From: Bacillota bacterium
Lineage (GTDB): Bacteria > Bacillota > Clostridia > Oscillospirales > Ruminococcaceae
Assembly: GCA_023433405.1 (NCBI GenBank)
Contig: JAEZCT010000064.1
Coordinates: forward strand, 1 to 64,000
Length of the DNA: 64,000 nt
Direction: 5' to 3'
Within the stretch, counting starts at the first letter, position 1, and the number at the start of each line of letters is the position of its first letter. The notes below the pieces were generated by a model, which was given only the letters and a program-made list of their open reading frames with translations, did no database searches and had not been told where the DNA came from. Of this stretch, positions 50,980 through 60,658 are shown piece after piece. The position numbers and the translations under genes are program-made.

Positions 50980-52380
50980 CTAACCGGTAAGTCCTGTGAG
51001 CTGCCACAGCTCTTCGGGCGATATCTTTCGCTCAAGCATATAGGGAAAGCGCTTGATAATCACGCTCTCCCACACCGAGCGTTCGATGAAGCTATCAGGC
51101 GGACCCACAAGCCCCTTTGAGTAAAAAACAAGGGCAAGCCCCTTTTGTGTCAGGGGGTTGTAGGTAACCCGGTCCTCACTGTAGCCCACGCGGTAGGCGG
51201 TAATATCAATATTACTGATCATGCCGGTGGTATCCGCCAGATACGCGGCGGACGGCTTGGAAGCGAGAAACTTTAAAAGCTTAATAACCGCCTCGGTCTT
51301 TTCGGGGTTCTCCATGGCGGTTTTGCTGGCATAAAAGATGCCGCAGCCCATGCCGTATACAATATTACCCGTTCCTTCGGCGGGCTCCGCCTTTGGAAAC
51401 GCCACAAGGTCAACGGCTTTATCCTTCGGAAAATTAGAAATAAACCAAGAGCCCTGTACAATCATCGCCGCCTTTTTATTGAGAAACAGACGGTCGCGCT
51501 CCTCGCTGGTCAGCGTAAAATAATCCTTGGGAAACGCGCCCAGCTCGTACAGCTCTCGCATTCGGTACATGGCCTCGATATAACAGTCCTTGACCCTGCG
51601 GTTAGAAAAGGGCTGCTCCACCCCGTCCTTGCCCCCCAGCATCATTACCAGGTTTTGATACAGGTAGCTGCCCTCTGGCTCGCTGTTGTAGGCAATGGGG
51701 ATAATGTTATTGGCGCGAAACACCTTTACCGCCGTAACCAGCTGGTCGTAGGTCTCGGGGGGCGGGATGTCATAGAGATCAAACATGGGGCTGTTAATAA
51801 ACAGCGCCTCGAAGATAATTTCCACCGGCAGGCCGTAAATCCTGCCTTCCGCCGTCACATGGTGCCACATCTTCGGGTCAAACGACGCCTTGTACGTTGG
51901 GTCCTCTTCCAGCAATCCGGTCAGGTCCGCCACCTTGCCCGCGGCTATCAGGCTGCGAATATCCGAGCCGGGCCACAGCCCGAACACATCCGGTTCTTCT
52001 CCCAGCGCAAAGCGGGTCTTGATGCTGGGCAGGAAATCGTCCCCGTACACCGACTCGTTTTTAACCTTTATGCCCGGGTTTTTCTCCATAAAATCGTCCA
52101 GCAGCTTTTGCAGCGCGTCGGCTCTGCCGTCCAGACCGCCCCAGCTGTTTAAGAACACCAGCTCTACCTCGCCGGGTCTTTCCTTTGGCAGACCGCCGGT
52201 GACGGCGGTGCGCTCCTTGTGCATCAGCCCTGCTATCAGGGCAAAGGTGGCTGCCACGCAGAGCAAAAACAATAAAATCCAGCCGTATCGTTTCGTAAAG
52301 CAACACCTCCCTGCCTCGAAATGCGCAAAGGCACCGCGAAAGGCTTTGGGCTTCCCTCTTTGTGATAAACGAAGCGCCAT
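50980..52380 (-). CDS. Membrane-tethered solute-binding protein
   Basis: A 466-residue family 1 (MalE-like) extracellular solute-binding protein: VELVFLNSWGGLDGRADALQ, EEPDVFGLWPGSD, GLPVEIIFEALFINSPMFD, KKAAMIVQGSWFISNFP. Instead of a lipobox it has a plain membrane helix (about 34-53, GWILLFLLCVAATFALIAGL) after a basic stretch, so it should be an uncleaved membrane-anchored protein. The start is uncertain: the ATG at 52380 lacks a ribosome site, while GGGAGG within the frame has no start codon after it. It lies between the YesM kinase and the Lpl-type importer, on the kinase strand. It may be a sensor subunit and not a transport one. Confidence 0.8.
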   Translation of the reverse strand: MALRLSQRGKPKAFRGAFAHFEAGRCCFTKRYGWILLFLLCVAATFALIAGLMHKERTAVTGGLPKERPGEVELVFLNSWGGLDGRADALQKLLDDFMEKNPGIKVKNESVYGDDFLPSIKTRFALGEEPDVFGLWPGSDIRSLIAAGKVADLTGLLEEDPTYKASFDPKMWHHVTAEGRIYGLPVEIIFEALFINSPMFDLYDIPPPETYDQLVTAVKVFRANNIIPIAYNSEPEGSYLYQNLVMMLGGKDGVEQPFSNRRVKDCYIEAMYRMRELYELGAFPKDYFTLTSEERDRLFLNKKAAMIVQGSWFISNFPKDKAVDLVAFPKAEPAEGTGNIVYGMGCGIFYASKTAMENPEKTEAVIKLLKFLASKPSAAYLADTTGMISNIDITAYRVGYSEDRVTYNPLTQKGLALVFYSKGLVGPPDSFIERSVWESVIIKRFPYMLERKISPEELWQLTGLTG

Positions 52381-52521
52381 GCCACGACGTTATGGTGTAA
52401 TGTGCGAAAGGCAGGCTCGGAATACAAGCCGCCAAAGCAAGAAAATATTCGGCACTCGAAACGCTGGGAATAGTAAATTTAGCCAAACAAATCGTACTTA
52501 TCATACATTATTATTATATTC

Positions 52522-52539
52522 TTGTCAATTATATGACAA
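52522..52539. promoter_or_regulatory. Operator-like palindrome upstream of both sugar units
   Basis: TTGTCAATTATATGACAA is an inverted repeat with perfect 6-bp arms. On the minus strand its TTGTCA also forms a -35 box 15 bases from a TATAAT at 52513-52518, which could drive the tethered binding protein. It may be a binding site for a regulator such as the YesN-type protein. Confidence 0.5.
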
Positions 52540-52609
52540 AAACAGTTCGTGCAGACGCAATCGCTTCAAAACCGTTTTGTGCAAGAATATACCCTTCCAT
52601 TGTGCTGCA

Positions 52610-52660
52610 AACGGGGTCCCCCGGCTGGTAAAGCGGCCATGGGGACCCCGTTTATTTTCT
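52610..52660 (+). terminator. Terminator in front of the sugar importer operon
   Basis: A 12-bp perfect stem AACGGGGTCCCC/GGGGACCCCGTT followed by TATTTTCT on the plus strand. No plus-strand gene precedes it, so it either ends a short leader RNA or isolates the importer from read-through. The promoter of the importer itself is not obvious in 52661-52883. Confidence 0.75.
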
Positions 52661-52883
52661 AAAAAATACAAAATACCTTGCTTTTCGACGGTTAGGGTAA
52701 AATCTTGTTGCACATTTTTGTGCTTTCGCTCGGTAAAAATACCAAACGATTTCGCAAGTCTGTTTATTTTTTGAAGTGCCCGTGGGTGGTAACATTACGG
52801 TGTGATAAACGAAGCGATGCGGGCGGATAGTGTTGCCCGCCAAAGAGAGCTCGAAGAAGAAATCGCATTGAAAGGAGACTACC

Positions 52884-53870
52884 ATGCCGCAACAAACTAT
52901 GAGCAAGCCTTTGCCTGTGCGTCAGGCAGCGCCGCCCCGCAAAGGCAGACGGTTTGCCAAGAGCTTTAAAATGAACCTGCCGTTATACCTAATGCTACTG
53001 CCCGGACTGATTGTACTGATTATCAATAACTACATCCCGATGATTGGTGCTATTCTGCCATTTAAGCAGTACCGTTATGATAAAGGCTTTTTCTCAAGTC
53101 TTTTTAACAGCCCTTGGGTGGGGTTTGACAACTTCAAGTTTCTTTTTTCCTCCCCCAATATTCTGGATGCCACAAGAAACACGATCCTTTATAACCTGCT
53201 TTTCATCGCACTCGGGGTAATTGTGCCGGTAGCAATGGCTATTTCGCTCCATGAGCTTTTGAATAAACGCCTGTCTCGTTTTTATCAGAGCGCGTTTTTT
53301 CTGCCCTACTTTTTGTCGTGGATTATTGTGAGCTATCTGGCCTTCGCGTTTTTAAGCTCCGACAGAGGTTTTTTAAATAATGTGATGTATTCCTTGGGAA
53401 TGCAGAAGGTGAATTGGTACTACGAGCTGAAGGCGTGGCCGTTTATTCTAATCTTTTTTCAGATGTGGAAGTACACCGGCTACAATACCGTGGTGTACAT
53501 TGCAAGCCTCAGCGGCGTCAGCGAGGAATACTATGAGGCCGCGACGCTTGACGGCGCCTCGAAATGGCAGCAAATACGCTACATAACCATTCCCATGCTC
53601 AAGACCGTTATGATTATAACCTCCCTGCTTTTAATCGGCAGGATATTCAACTCCGACTTCGGTCTGTTCTACAATGTTCCGCGCAATACCGGTGCCTTGT
53701 ATCCTGTTACCAACGTAATCGATACTTTGGTTTACGTTATGCTGCGCAACTCAAATAATGTTGGTATGACCGCGGCGGCCAGTCTTTATCAGGCGGTAGT
53801 GGGCTGCATTACCGTATTTGCGGCAAACCTCGTTGTTCGCAAGATTGATAAAGAACAGGCACTGTTTTAA
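52884..53870 (+). CDS. Sugar ABC transporter permease, LplB type
   Basis: A 328-residue inner permease with six membrane helices. The N terminus LPLYLMLLPGLIVLIINNYI and the permease EAA loop YEAATLDGASKWQQIRYITI mark it as the LplB/YtcP-partner class of carbohydrate uptake permease. AAAGGAG is nine bases before the ATG. It is the first gene of a three-gene importer operon lacking an ATPase; as in other systems of this class, a shared MsmX-like ATPase encoded elsewhere probably drives it. Confidence 0.93.
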   Translation: MPQQTMSKPLPVRQAAPPRKGRRFAKSFKMNLPLYLMLLPGLIVLIINNYIPMIGAILPFKQYRYDKGFFSSLFNSPWVGFDNFKFLFSSPNILDATRNTILYNLLFIALGVIVPVAMAISLHELLNKRLSRFYQSAFFLPYFLSWIIVSYLAFAFLSSDRGFLNNVMYSLGMQKVNWYYELKAWPFILIFFQMWKYTGYNTVVYIASLSGVSEEYYEAATLDGASKWQQIRYITIPMLKTVMIITSLLLIGRIFNSDFGLFYNVPRNTGALYPVTNVIDTLVYVMLRNSNNVGMTAAASLYQAVVGCITVFAANLVVRKIDKEQALF

Positions 53871-53887
53871 GGCAGGAGGGTAAAGAT

Positions 53888-54856
53888 TTGGAAAATATAG
53901 TAGCAAACAAGAGGCAGGTTCAGACGACCTCCGGTGACGGCAAAAAGGAGAAGATAAAACCGCACGCTAAGGGGTTTAACCAAATATCCATAGGCAGCAA
54001 CATCGTCCTGAACGCAATCTTCCTCATTACGGTTGTAATATGCTTTGCCCCGGTTCTACTGGTGGTAATCATCTCAATTACAGATGAGAAGTCAATTTAT
54101 AAAAACGGGTATAGCTTTTTCCCCGAGGAGGTGAGCCTGAAGGCTTATCAATACCTGCTAAAGGGTGGCAGCCTAATCCTTAACGCTTACGGCGTCTCAA
54201 TTTTTGTTGCGCTGCTGGGCACAGTGCTTGCGCTGTTATGCATTACGCTGTATGCCTACCCCCTTTCCCGCAGCAGCTTCAAGCAAAAAAACATTTTCTC
54301 CTTTATCGTTTTTTTTACCATGATTTTCGGCGGTGGCCTTGTGCCGTGGGTTATGGTCTATTCCCAGCTTGTACCCATTGTGAACACGGTATGGGTGCTG
54401 ATTATACCCTACCTGATGAACGCGTGGTATGTCATTATAATGCGTACCTTTATTAAGACCACAGTCCCTGAGGCAATTATTGAATCGGCGAAGATTGACG
54501 GGGCGGGTGAGTTCCGCACGCTGTTTACCATTGTACTGCCCCTGTGCAAAGCGGGGCTTGCCACCATCGGCCTGTTCTGTATGCTCGGCTACTGGAATGA
54601 CTGGTATCTGCCGCTCTTGTTTATCACCGATAGAAAGGTGTACAACATTCAGTACCTTATGTATCAGATGCTTTCCAACATACAGTTTCTCAGCAACACC
54701 AGCGTTGGCTCCGCGTCCGAAATCGCGGCGTCGCTACCCAGCGAGGGAGCCAGAATGGCGGTGGCGGTACTCTCTATAGGACCGATTATCTTTGCGTACC
54801 CCTTCTTTCAGGGCTACTTTGTTAAGGGTCTTACCATCGGCGCAGTAAAAGGGTGA
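53888..54856 (+). CDS. Sugar ABC transporter permease, LplC type
   Basis: A 322-residue second permease with six membrane helices, a hydrophilic 35-residue N terminus and the EAA loop IESAKIDGAGEFRTLFTIVL. It starts at TTG (53888), with GGCAGGAGGG seven bases upstream, 17 bp after the first permease. Related to YtcP/LplC proteins of complex-sugar importers. Confidence 0.93.
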   Translation: MENIVANKRQVQTTSGDGKKEKIKPHAKGFNQISIGSNIVLNAIFLITVVICFAPVLLVVIISITDEKSIYKNGYSFFPEEVSLKAYQYLLKGGSLILNAYGVSIFVALLGTVLALLCITLYAYPLSRSSFKQKNIFSFIVFFTMIFGGGLVPWVMVYSQLVPIVNTVWVLIIPYLMNAWYVIIMRTFIKTTVPEAIIESAKIDGAGEFRTLFTIVLPLCKAGLATIGLFCMLGYWNDWYLPLLFITDRKVYNIQYLMYQMLSNIQFLSNTSVGSASEIAASLPSEGARMAVAVLSIGPIIFAYPFFQGYFVKGLTIGAVKG

Positions 54857-54911
54857 AGCCGGAACCGCGTTTGTGTTTCCGTTTTCATAAATTTTAGCAG
54901 GAGGTAACAAA

Positions 54912-56450
54912 ATGCAAAAGGCTAAGAAGATTCTCAGTGTTATTCTTATGTTGACACTAATTGCATCTATTGCTCTCACAGGCTGTGCTACCACGCCTGT
55001 CGCGGAGTCCAGCGACACGCCCTCTCCCGACGGTTCCTCGGCAGCGGCACCAGCACCTAAGGAAACGGTGCTGCTCAATTTCTGGACGGCGGGTACCGCT
55101 CAGGATCAGGGCGACCGGGTGGAGGCGGCAATTAACACCTACTTAAAGGACACCCTGGGCACCAATATCCAGATTAACGTGGAAGAGCTCGGCTGGGACG
55201 ACAGCTATACCCAGAAGGTAAACAACGCCGTAACAACCGGCCAGGATGTAGACATTGTTTTCACCTGCAACTGGGTTGCAAATGTTTATATGAACTCTTT
55301 GGCAGGCAACTTCCTCTCGCTGGATAACTATCTGACCCAGTACCCCGAGATCGTTTCCATCCTCGGTCAGGATTTCGTGGACGGCACCAAGATTAACGGC
55401 GCAAGCTATGCGCTTCCCTGCAACAAGGAGAAGTTCCATAACTGGGGCTTCCTGCTGCAAAAACAGCTGGTGGATGAGCTGGGCGTGGATATTACCAAGA
55501 TTAAATCCTCCAAGGATCTTGAGCCCTTCTACGACAAGGTTCTCGCGCAAAAGCCCGGCATCACACCCATCTGCCAGTCAAACATGGATGTTGCCGATTG
55601 GAAATTCCTTGACTGGGATAACATCGGCGACGATGATGTTCCCGGCGCGCTTGTTCCCAATTCCGACGGCTCCAAGCTGACCATCGTCAATCAGTTCACG
55701 GCTCCTGAGTCTGTGGCTGTATATAAGACGTTGAAGGAGTATGCCGCCAAGGGTTACATTAGCCCCGACGCTTCCAGCGCCGCCGGCGTATCCGATCTTT
55801 TAAAAACCGGACAGTACTTTGCAGCCGTTTCCTCCTTAAAGCCCGACAAGGATAAAGAGATGTCGGCAAGCACGGGCATTGAGTATGTGCAGGTAGACAT
55901 TACCTCCCCCGTTAAGACAAACCGTGAAACAACCGGCGCTATGGTTGCCATTCCTAAGGTGAGCAAGCATCCCGATGAGGCGATGCAGTTCATTAACCTT
56001 CTTTACACTGACGCGACACTCATCAACCTGCTTGTGTACGGCCAGGAAGGCGTAGATTACACTAGCAATGAAGACGGTGCCATCAAGCTCATCGAAGACT
56101 CCGGCTACGCCTCCGGCAACGGCTGGAGATGGGGCGACCAGTTTAAGAACCTCCTGCTCGAGACAGAAAGCATTGATAAGTGGGATCGGTTCAAGAGCGC
56201 CAACGAAAGTGCTCCCGCTCTCGTAAGCCTGGGCTTTGTGTTCAACACCGATGCTCTCGAAATCCAGACCATAATTGCTAATACCAAGGCTGTTACCCAG
56301 GAATACTACAAAACCCTGCTCTGCGGTCAGGCCAAGGATGTAGACGCCACCGTAGCTCAGATGGCAGCCAAATATAAGGATGCCGGAGCCGACATACTGA
56401 TTGCCGAGATGCAAACGCAATTTGACGCCTGGTACTCCGCCAACAAATAA
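54912..56450 (+). CDS. Sugar ABC transporter solute-binding lipoprotein
   Basis: A 512-residue lipoprotein. Signal peptide with lipobox ALTGC (Cys25), then a Ser/Pro/Ala-rich linker and a binding domain starting NFWTAGTAQDQGDRVEAA. It ends near DAWYSANK. AGGAGG lies upstream. It closes the importer operon with the two permeases. The size and the pairing with YesM/YesN suggest an oligosaccharide substrate; the exact sugar cannot be read. Confidence 0.92.
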   Translation: MQKAKKILSVILMLTLIASIALTGCATTPVAESSDTPSPDGSSAAAPAPKETVLLNFWTAGTAQDQGDRVEAAINTYLKDTLGTNIQINVEELGWDDSYTQKVNNAVTTGQDVDIVFTCNWVANVYMNSLAGNFLSLDNYLTQYPEIVSILGQDFVDGTKINGASYALPCNKEKFHNWGFLLQKQLVDELGVDITKIKSSKDLEPFYDKVLAQKPGITPICQSNMDVADWKFLDWDNIGDDDVPGALVPNSDGSKLTIVNQFTAPESVAVYKTLKEYAAKGYISPDASSAAGVSDLLKTGQYFAAVSSLKPDKDKEMSASTGIEYVQVDITSPVKTNRETTGAMVAIPKVSKHPDEAMQFINLLYTDATLINLLVYGQEGVDYTSNEDGAIKLIEDSGYASGNGWRWGDQFKNLLLETESIDKWDRFKSANESAPALVSLGFVFNTDALEIQTIIANTKAVTQEYYKTLLCGQAKDVDATVAQMAAKYKDAGADILIAEMQTQFDAWYSANK

Positions 56451-56529
56451 GCGTTCTCCTTTCGCGCCCCCTTTGGCGCACTAAGCTTTGCGGGTTACAT
56501 TTTTCATAGATTTTTTCTTCGAGGCAGGA

Positions 56530-56575
56530 GCCGCCCTGGTGATACGACAGGGCGGCTTTTGCTTTTCATTTTTAA
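56530..56575 (+). terminator. Terminator after the sugar importer operon
   Basis: GCCGCCCTG/CAGGGCGGC stem with a nine-base loop followed by TTTTGCTTTTC. Confidence 0.9.
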
Positions 56576-56816
56576 GGCTGTCATATGAACCCCAACACCT
56601 CACCCGTGTATACAAGAACCCTCATATTGCTCACAAAAAGGGAAACAATGAATGCAATACCATTAGCCAAAAACTCATAACCCGATAAATTTTGTTATTC
56701 GCTTAAGCCAAAACCGCCGCGACACGCGTTGTGACGCGCCGTGCCCAAGTGCGACCGGCAGGGCCTTTTAATATGCAAAGACTTATGGAGAAACTGTAAA
56801 AAAAATGTGAATCCCC

Positions 56817-56845
56817 TTGACAGTAAGCAGTTTCGGATGTACTAT
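56817..56845 (+). promoter_or_regulatory. hrcA operon promoter
   Basis: TTGACA (56817-56822), a 17-base spacer and TACTAT (56840-56845), with a CIRCE just after. The preceding 56576-56816 shows no gene. Confidence 0.85.
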
Positions 56846-56853
56846 AAGAATTG

Positions 56854-56880
56854 TTAGCACTCGGTGTGTTAGAGTGCTAA
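56854..56880. promoter_or_regulatory. CIRCE operator of the hrcA-grpE-dnaK-dnaJ operon
   Basis: TTAGCACTC-N9-GAGTGCTAA, the same arms as the groES operator. HrcA encoded just downstream should bind both. Confidence 0.97.
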
Positions 56881-56910
56881 CCACGGGTGAGAAATCGAGG
56901 TGAACGTCAG

Positions 56911-57954
56911 GTGGAGCAGGATAGCTTGAACAGCTTGGATATAAGAAAGCAAAAGGTTTTAGCCGCGATTGTGGAAAGCTACATCGCCACCGGCGAGCCG
57001 GTAGGCTCCAAGGCGCTCGCTGAAATTTTTGGGATGTCGGTATCCTCCGCCACCCTGCGAAACGAGATGGCGGCACTTGCCGAGATGGGCTATCTCGAGC
57101 AGCCCCACGCCTCGGCGGGACGTGTGCCGTCCCACCAGGGCTTTCGGTATTATATTGATAAGCTCATGAACAAAAAGCCTCTTTCAGAGGATGAAAAGCA
57201 CGGCATTGACGCGGTGTTTCGCAACACGGAGCCGAACCCCAGCGCGATTTTAGAGGGTGCCGGTCAGGTGCTTGCCCAAAAAACTGGCTGCGCCGCAATC
57301 TCCACCACCCCGACCTCTCAGGGCGGCGTTACCGCCCACATCGAGCTGGTTTTCACCGGCCGCAGGCTTTACCTGCTGCTGCTAATGACCTCGGCGGGCA
57401 TTATCAAGCACCGCATCTGCCGCATAGAGTTCGAGGTCTCGCCCGAGTCCGCCGCGCAGTTTGTGCGCATGATCAATGACCGGCTGGGCAAGATTCCCAT
57501 TGAGGATATCACCCCCGCTTTTATACAGACACTGGCGGCAGGAACTGGGGAGTTTGCCTTAATCTTTTCACCGGTGCTGTTTGCGCTGTATGAGCTGGCA
57601 AAAGAAGCCTCAGCGGGTCAGATTATTGTGGAGGGGCAGAACAACCTTTTGCTGCACCACGAGCTGTTAACCGCCGCGCGGGAGCTTTTGGGCTTTCTCA
57701 CTAAAGAGGATGAGCTTTTAAAGCTGCTAAACCTTGAGAATAACTCCATTAATGTTCTGCTTGGCAAGGAGCTTAAGAAGAACGAGCTGTCGGAGATTGG
57801 CATTATCATCACACGGTATCACATCGGTGCGAATACGGGCGGTTCCATCGGCATTATCGGCCCCGCACGCATTGATTATGCAAAGATTATCCCCTATCTC
57901 GAATATCTGGCGCTGTCGTTGGGCAGTCTGTTATCCGATACAATGGATTCCTGA
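56911..57954 (+). CDS. hrcA: Heat-inducible transcription repressor HrcA
   Basis: Binds CIRCE to repress chaperone genes and is released when GroEL is titrated by unfolded protein. About 347 residues: an N-terminal winged helix (LDIRKQKVLAAIVESYIATG, VGSKALAEIFGMSVSSATLR, NEMAALAEMGYLEQPHASAG), then the HrcA domain (PSHQGFRYYIDKLM, IIGPARIDYAKIIPYLEYLA). The GTG at 56911 follows GAGGTG with correct spacing and is preferred to a GTG 24 bases upstream. It opens the operon. Confidence 0.96.
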   Translation: MEQDSLNSLDIRKQKVLAAIVESYIATGEPVGSKALAEIFGMSVSSATLRNEMAALAEMGYLEQPHASAGRVPSHQGFRYYIDKLMNKKPLSEDEKHGIDAVFRNTEPNPSAILEGAGQVLAQKTGCAAISTTPTSQGGVTAHIELVFTGRRLYLLLLMTSAGIIKHRICRIEFEVSPESAAQFVRMINDRLGKIPIEDITPAFIQTLAAGTGEFALIFSPVLFALYELAKEASAGQIIVEGQNNLLLHHELLTAARELLGFLTKEDELLKLLNLENNSINVLLGKELKKNELSEIGIIITRYHIGANTGGSIGIIGPARIDYAKIIPYLEYLALSLGSLLSDTMDS

Positions 57955-58005
57955 CCACCCAAGACCGGGCGCCCAAGCCCCAAGCAATCTAAGGAGGTAT
58001 GACCC

Positions 58006-58566
58006 ATGACCGATATTTCGCAAAACGAAAAACCGGTGGAGAGCACACCCGGGTGCGAAAACGCAAATACCGGAAAAACGCCGGCAGATAACGCGCAGCC
58101 TCAGGGCGATGAGTCCTATGAGGCGCTTGCCGACGTAAAAAAGGCGCAGGATGACCTAAAAGAGCTAAACGACCGCTATTTGAGAGTCATGGCGGAGTAC
58201 GACAATTTTCGTAAGCGCTCCCAGCGGGAAAAGGAGCTGATTTACCCCGAAGCCATGAAAACCGCGGTAGGGGCCTTCCTGCCGGTGCTTGATAATTTTG
58301 AGCGCGCGCTGTATGCGGAAACGGCGGATGAAGAGTTTAAAAAGGGCGTGGTGATGATATTTACCGCGATGCAGGAGGCCTTTAAAAAGCTGGGAGTGCA
58401 GGAGATTGAGGCACAGGACCAGCCCTTCGATCCCCTTTTTCACAACGCCGTGATGCATGTGGAGGACGATGCCCTGCCCGACAACACCGTATGCGAGGTA
58501 TTCGCCAAGGGCTACCGGCTCGGCGATCTGGTAATCCGTCACGCGATGGTGAAGGTGGCAAATTAG
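58006..58566 (+). CDS. grpE: Nucleotide exchange factor GrpE
   Basis: Releases ADP from DnaK. A 186-residue protein with a disordered acidic N terminus, a long helix (DLKELNDRYLRVMAEYDNFR, KRSQREKELIYPEAMKTAVG) and the beta domain ending VCEVFAKGYRLGDLVIRHAM. AAGGAGG lies upstream of the ATG. It follows hrcA by 51 bp. Confidence 0.96.
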   Translation: MTDISQNEKPVESTPGCENANTGKTPADNAQPQGDESYEALADVKKAQDDLKELNDRYLRVMAEYDNFRKRSQREKELIYPEAMKTAVGAFLPVLDNFERALYAETADEEFKKGVVMIFTAMQEAFKKLGVQEIEAQDQPFDPLFHNAVMHVEDDALPDNTVCEVFAKGYRLGDLVIRHAMVKVAN

Positions 58567-58665
58567 CATTTATAAAAGAATAATGGGGTAATTGGTCCAG
58601 GTTACAGAGTAATGTTTTTTTCTATTAATAGATAGGTTAGATTATCATTTGGGAGGATTATGATT

Positions 58666-60492
58666 ATGGGTAAAATTATCGGTATAGACCTTGGCACTAC
58701 AAACTCCTGCGTCGCGGTTATGGAAGGCGGCGAGCCCGTCGTTATTGCAAACGCGGAGGGCGCGCGCACCACTCCATCTGTTGTGGCATTTTCAAAGACG
58801 GGGGAGCGTATGGTGGGTCAGGTTGCAAAGCGTCAGTCCATCACCAATCCCGAGCGCACCATCAGCTCCATCAAGCGCAAGATGGGCACCAGCGAAAAGG
58901 CGGATATTGACGGCCGCGGCTACACCCCTCAGGAGATTTCGGCAATGGTTTTGCAAAAGCTTAAGGCGGATGCGGAGGCGTATCTTGGCGAGACGGTTTC
59001 CGAAGCGGTTATTACCGTTCCGGCGTATTTTACCGACGCACAGCGCCAGGCAACCAAGGATGCGGGACGCATTGCGGGTCTTGATGTCAAGCGAATTATC
59101 AACGAGCCCACGGCGGCGGCGCTTGCCTATGGCATAGACAAAGAGCAGGACCAGAAGGTCATGGTATACGACTTAGGCGGCGGTACCTTCGACGTCTCTG
59201 TTATTGAAATGGGGGACGGCGTACAGGAGGTGCTGGCCACAGCGGGCAACAACCACCTGGGCGGCGACGATTTTGACGAGCGCATTATTAAGTTCCTTGC
59301 GGCGGAATTTAAGAAGGATTCCGGCATTGACCTTTCCAATGATAAAATGGCGATGCAGCGCCTAAAGGAAGCCGCCGAAAAGGCAAAGATTGAGCTTTCT
59401 GGCGTAACCAGCTCCGCCATCAACCTGCCCTTTATCACAGCGGATGCCAGCGGTCCCAAGCACCTGGACGTAACCCTGACCCGCGCGAAGTTTAATGAGC
59501 TGACCGCCGACCTTGTGGAGGCCACCGTAGGTCCCGTACAGCAGGCACTCAAGGATTCCGGGCTTGATGCGTCAAAGCTTGACAAGGTGCTGCTGGTTGG
59601 CGGCTCCACCCGTATCCCCGCCGTACAGGAGGCTGTAAAGCGTCTGACCGGCAAGGAGCCCTTTAAGGGAATTAACCCCGATGAATGCGTTGCGGTGGGT
59701 GCCGCACTGCAGGCGGGCGTTTTGGGCGGCGAGGTGAAGGGACTGCTGCTGCTTGACGTCACCCCGCTTTCTTTGGGTATTGAGACCCTTGGCGGTGTGT
59801 CCACCAAGGTGATAGAGCGCAACACCACCATCCCCACCAAAAAGTCTCAGGTGTTCTCCACCGCCGCCGACAGCCAGACCTCGGTAGAGGTGCATGTTTT
59901 GCAGGGCGAGCGTGAGTTTGCCAAGGATAATAAAACCCTGGGGCTGTTCCGCCTCGATGGCATTCCCCCCGCTCCCAGAGGCGTACCCCAGATTGAGGTT
60001 ACCTTTGACATTGACGCAAACGGCATTGTGCATGTTTCGGCCAAGGATCTTGGCACCGGCAAGGAGCAGCATATCACCATTACCGCCTCCACCAACATGA
60101 ACAAGGATGAGATTGACAAGGCGGTGCGGGAGGCCGAGCAGTTTGCCGCCGAGGATAAGAAGCAGCGCGAGGAGCTGGATATCCGCAACGGCGCCGACCA
60201 GATGGTGTACCAGTCTGAAAAGACCATCACCGATCTTGGCGACAAGCTTTCGGCCGAGGATAAGAGCGAGCTTGAGACTAAGGTTGCCGCACTCAAGGAA
60301 GCCTTGAAGGGCGCGGGGCTTGAGGATATAAAGGCGAAGCAGGAGGACCTGCAAAAGAAGTTTTACGAGGTTTCGGCAAAGGTGTATCAGGATGCCGCTC
60401 CACAGGGCGACCCCGCACAGCAGACCGCCGAGAACGGTGAGCCGGTAGTGGATGCCGATTACCGCGAAGTGAAGGACGACGAGAGCAAATAA
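58666..60492 (+). CDS. dnaK: Chaperone DnaK (Hsp70)
   Basis: ATP-driven chaperone of 608 residues. Nucleotide domain: IIGIDLGTTNSCVAVMEGG, VPAYFTDAQRQATKDAGRIA, VYDLGGGTFDVSVIE and VGGSTRIPAVQEAV. Substrate domain from about 380 (LLLLDVTPLSLGIETLGG). A region of about 24 residues found in Gram-negative DnaK is missing from the nucleotide domain, as in other Firmicutes. I take the second ATG (58666), nine bases from GGGAGG. The gap of about 100 bp after grpE is normal. Confidence 0.97.
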   Translation: MGKIIGIDLGTTNSCVAVMEGGEPVVIANAEGARTTPSVVAFSKTGERMVGQVAKRQSITNPERTISSIKRKMGTSEKADIDGRGYTPQEISAMVLQKLKADAEAYLGETVSEAVITVPAYFTDAQRQATKDAGRIAGLDVKRIINEPTAAALAYGIDKEQDQKVMVYDLGGGTFDVSVIEMGDGVQEVLATAGNNHLGGDDFDERIIKFLAAEFKKDSGIDLSNDKMAMQRLKEAAEKAKIELSGVTSSAINLPFITADASGPKHLDVTLTRAKFNELTADLVEATVGPVQQALKDSGLDASKLDKVLLVGGSTRIPAVQEAVKRLTGKEPFKGINPDECVAVGAALQAGVLGGEVKGLLLLDVTPLSLGIETLGGVSTKVIERNTTIPTKKSQVFSTAADSQTSVEVHVLQGEREFAKDNKTLGLFRLDGIPPAPRGVPQIEVTFDIDANGIVHVSAKDLGTGKEQHITITASTNMNKDEIDKAVREAEQFAAEDKKQREELDIRNGADQMVYQSEKTITDLGDKLSAEDKSELETKVAALKEALKGAGLEDIKAKQEDLQKKFYEVSAKVYQDAAPQGDPAQQTAENGEPVVDADYREVKDDESK

Positions 60493-60515
60493 GGGGTTTT
60501 ATGCAATACAATAAT

Positions 60516-60540
60516 AAGGGCGGGTCACCATCCCGCCCTT
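60516..60540 (+). terminator. Hairpin after dnaK
   Basis: A 9-bp perfect stem AAGGGCGGG/CCCGCCCTT with a seven-base loop but no T tract (ATCTGTG follows). It may act as a weak terminator or an mRNA stabiliser that lowers dnaJ relative to dnaK. Confidence 0.5.
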
Positions 60541-60658
60541 ATCTGTGTACATGTGAATATGCATACATAGCCTTAATAAACCGAATACCGATTCCGATTT
60601 AAAGAATTAGAATTACAGGTATAACTCCATATTCCCCGTGGGAAAGGATTTGATAACC

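Noticed and set aside
52361..52820. A 15-base sequence GTGATAAACGAAGCG found near both 52362 and 52802
   Set aside because: Possibly a shared regulatory element, but only two copies are seen and no symmetry or promoter context supports it.
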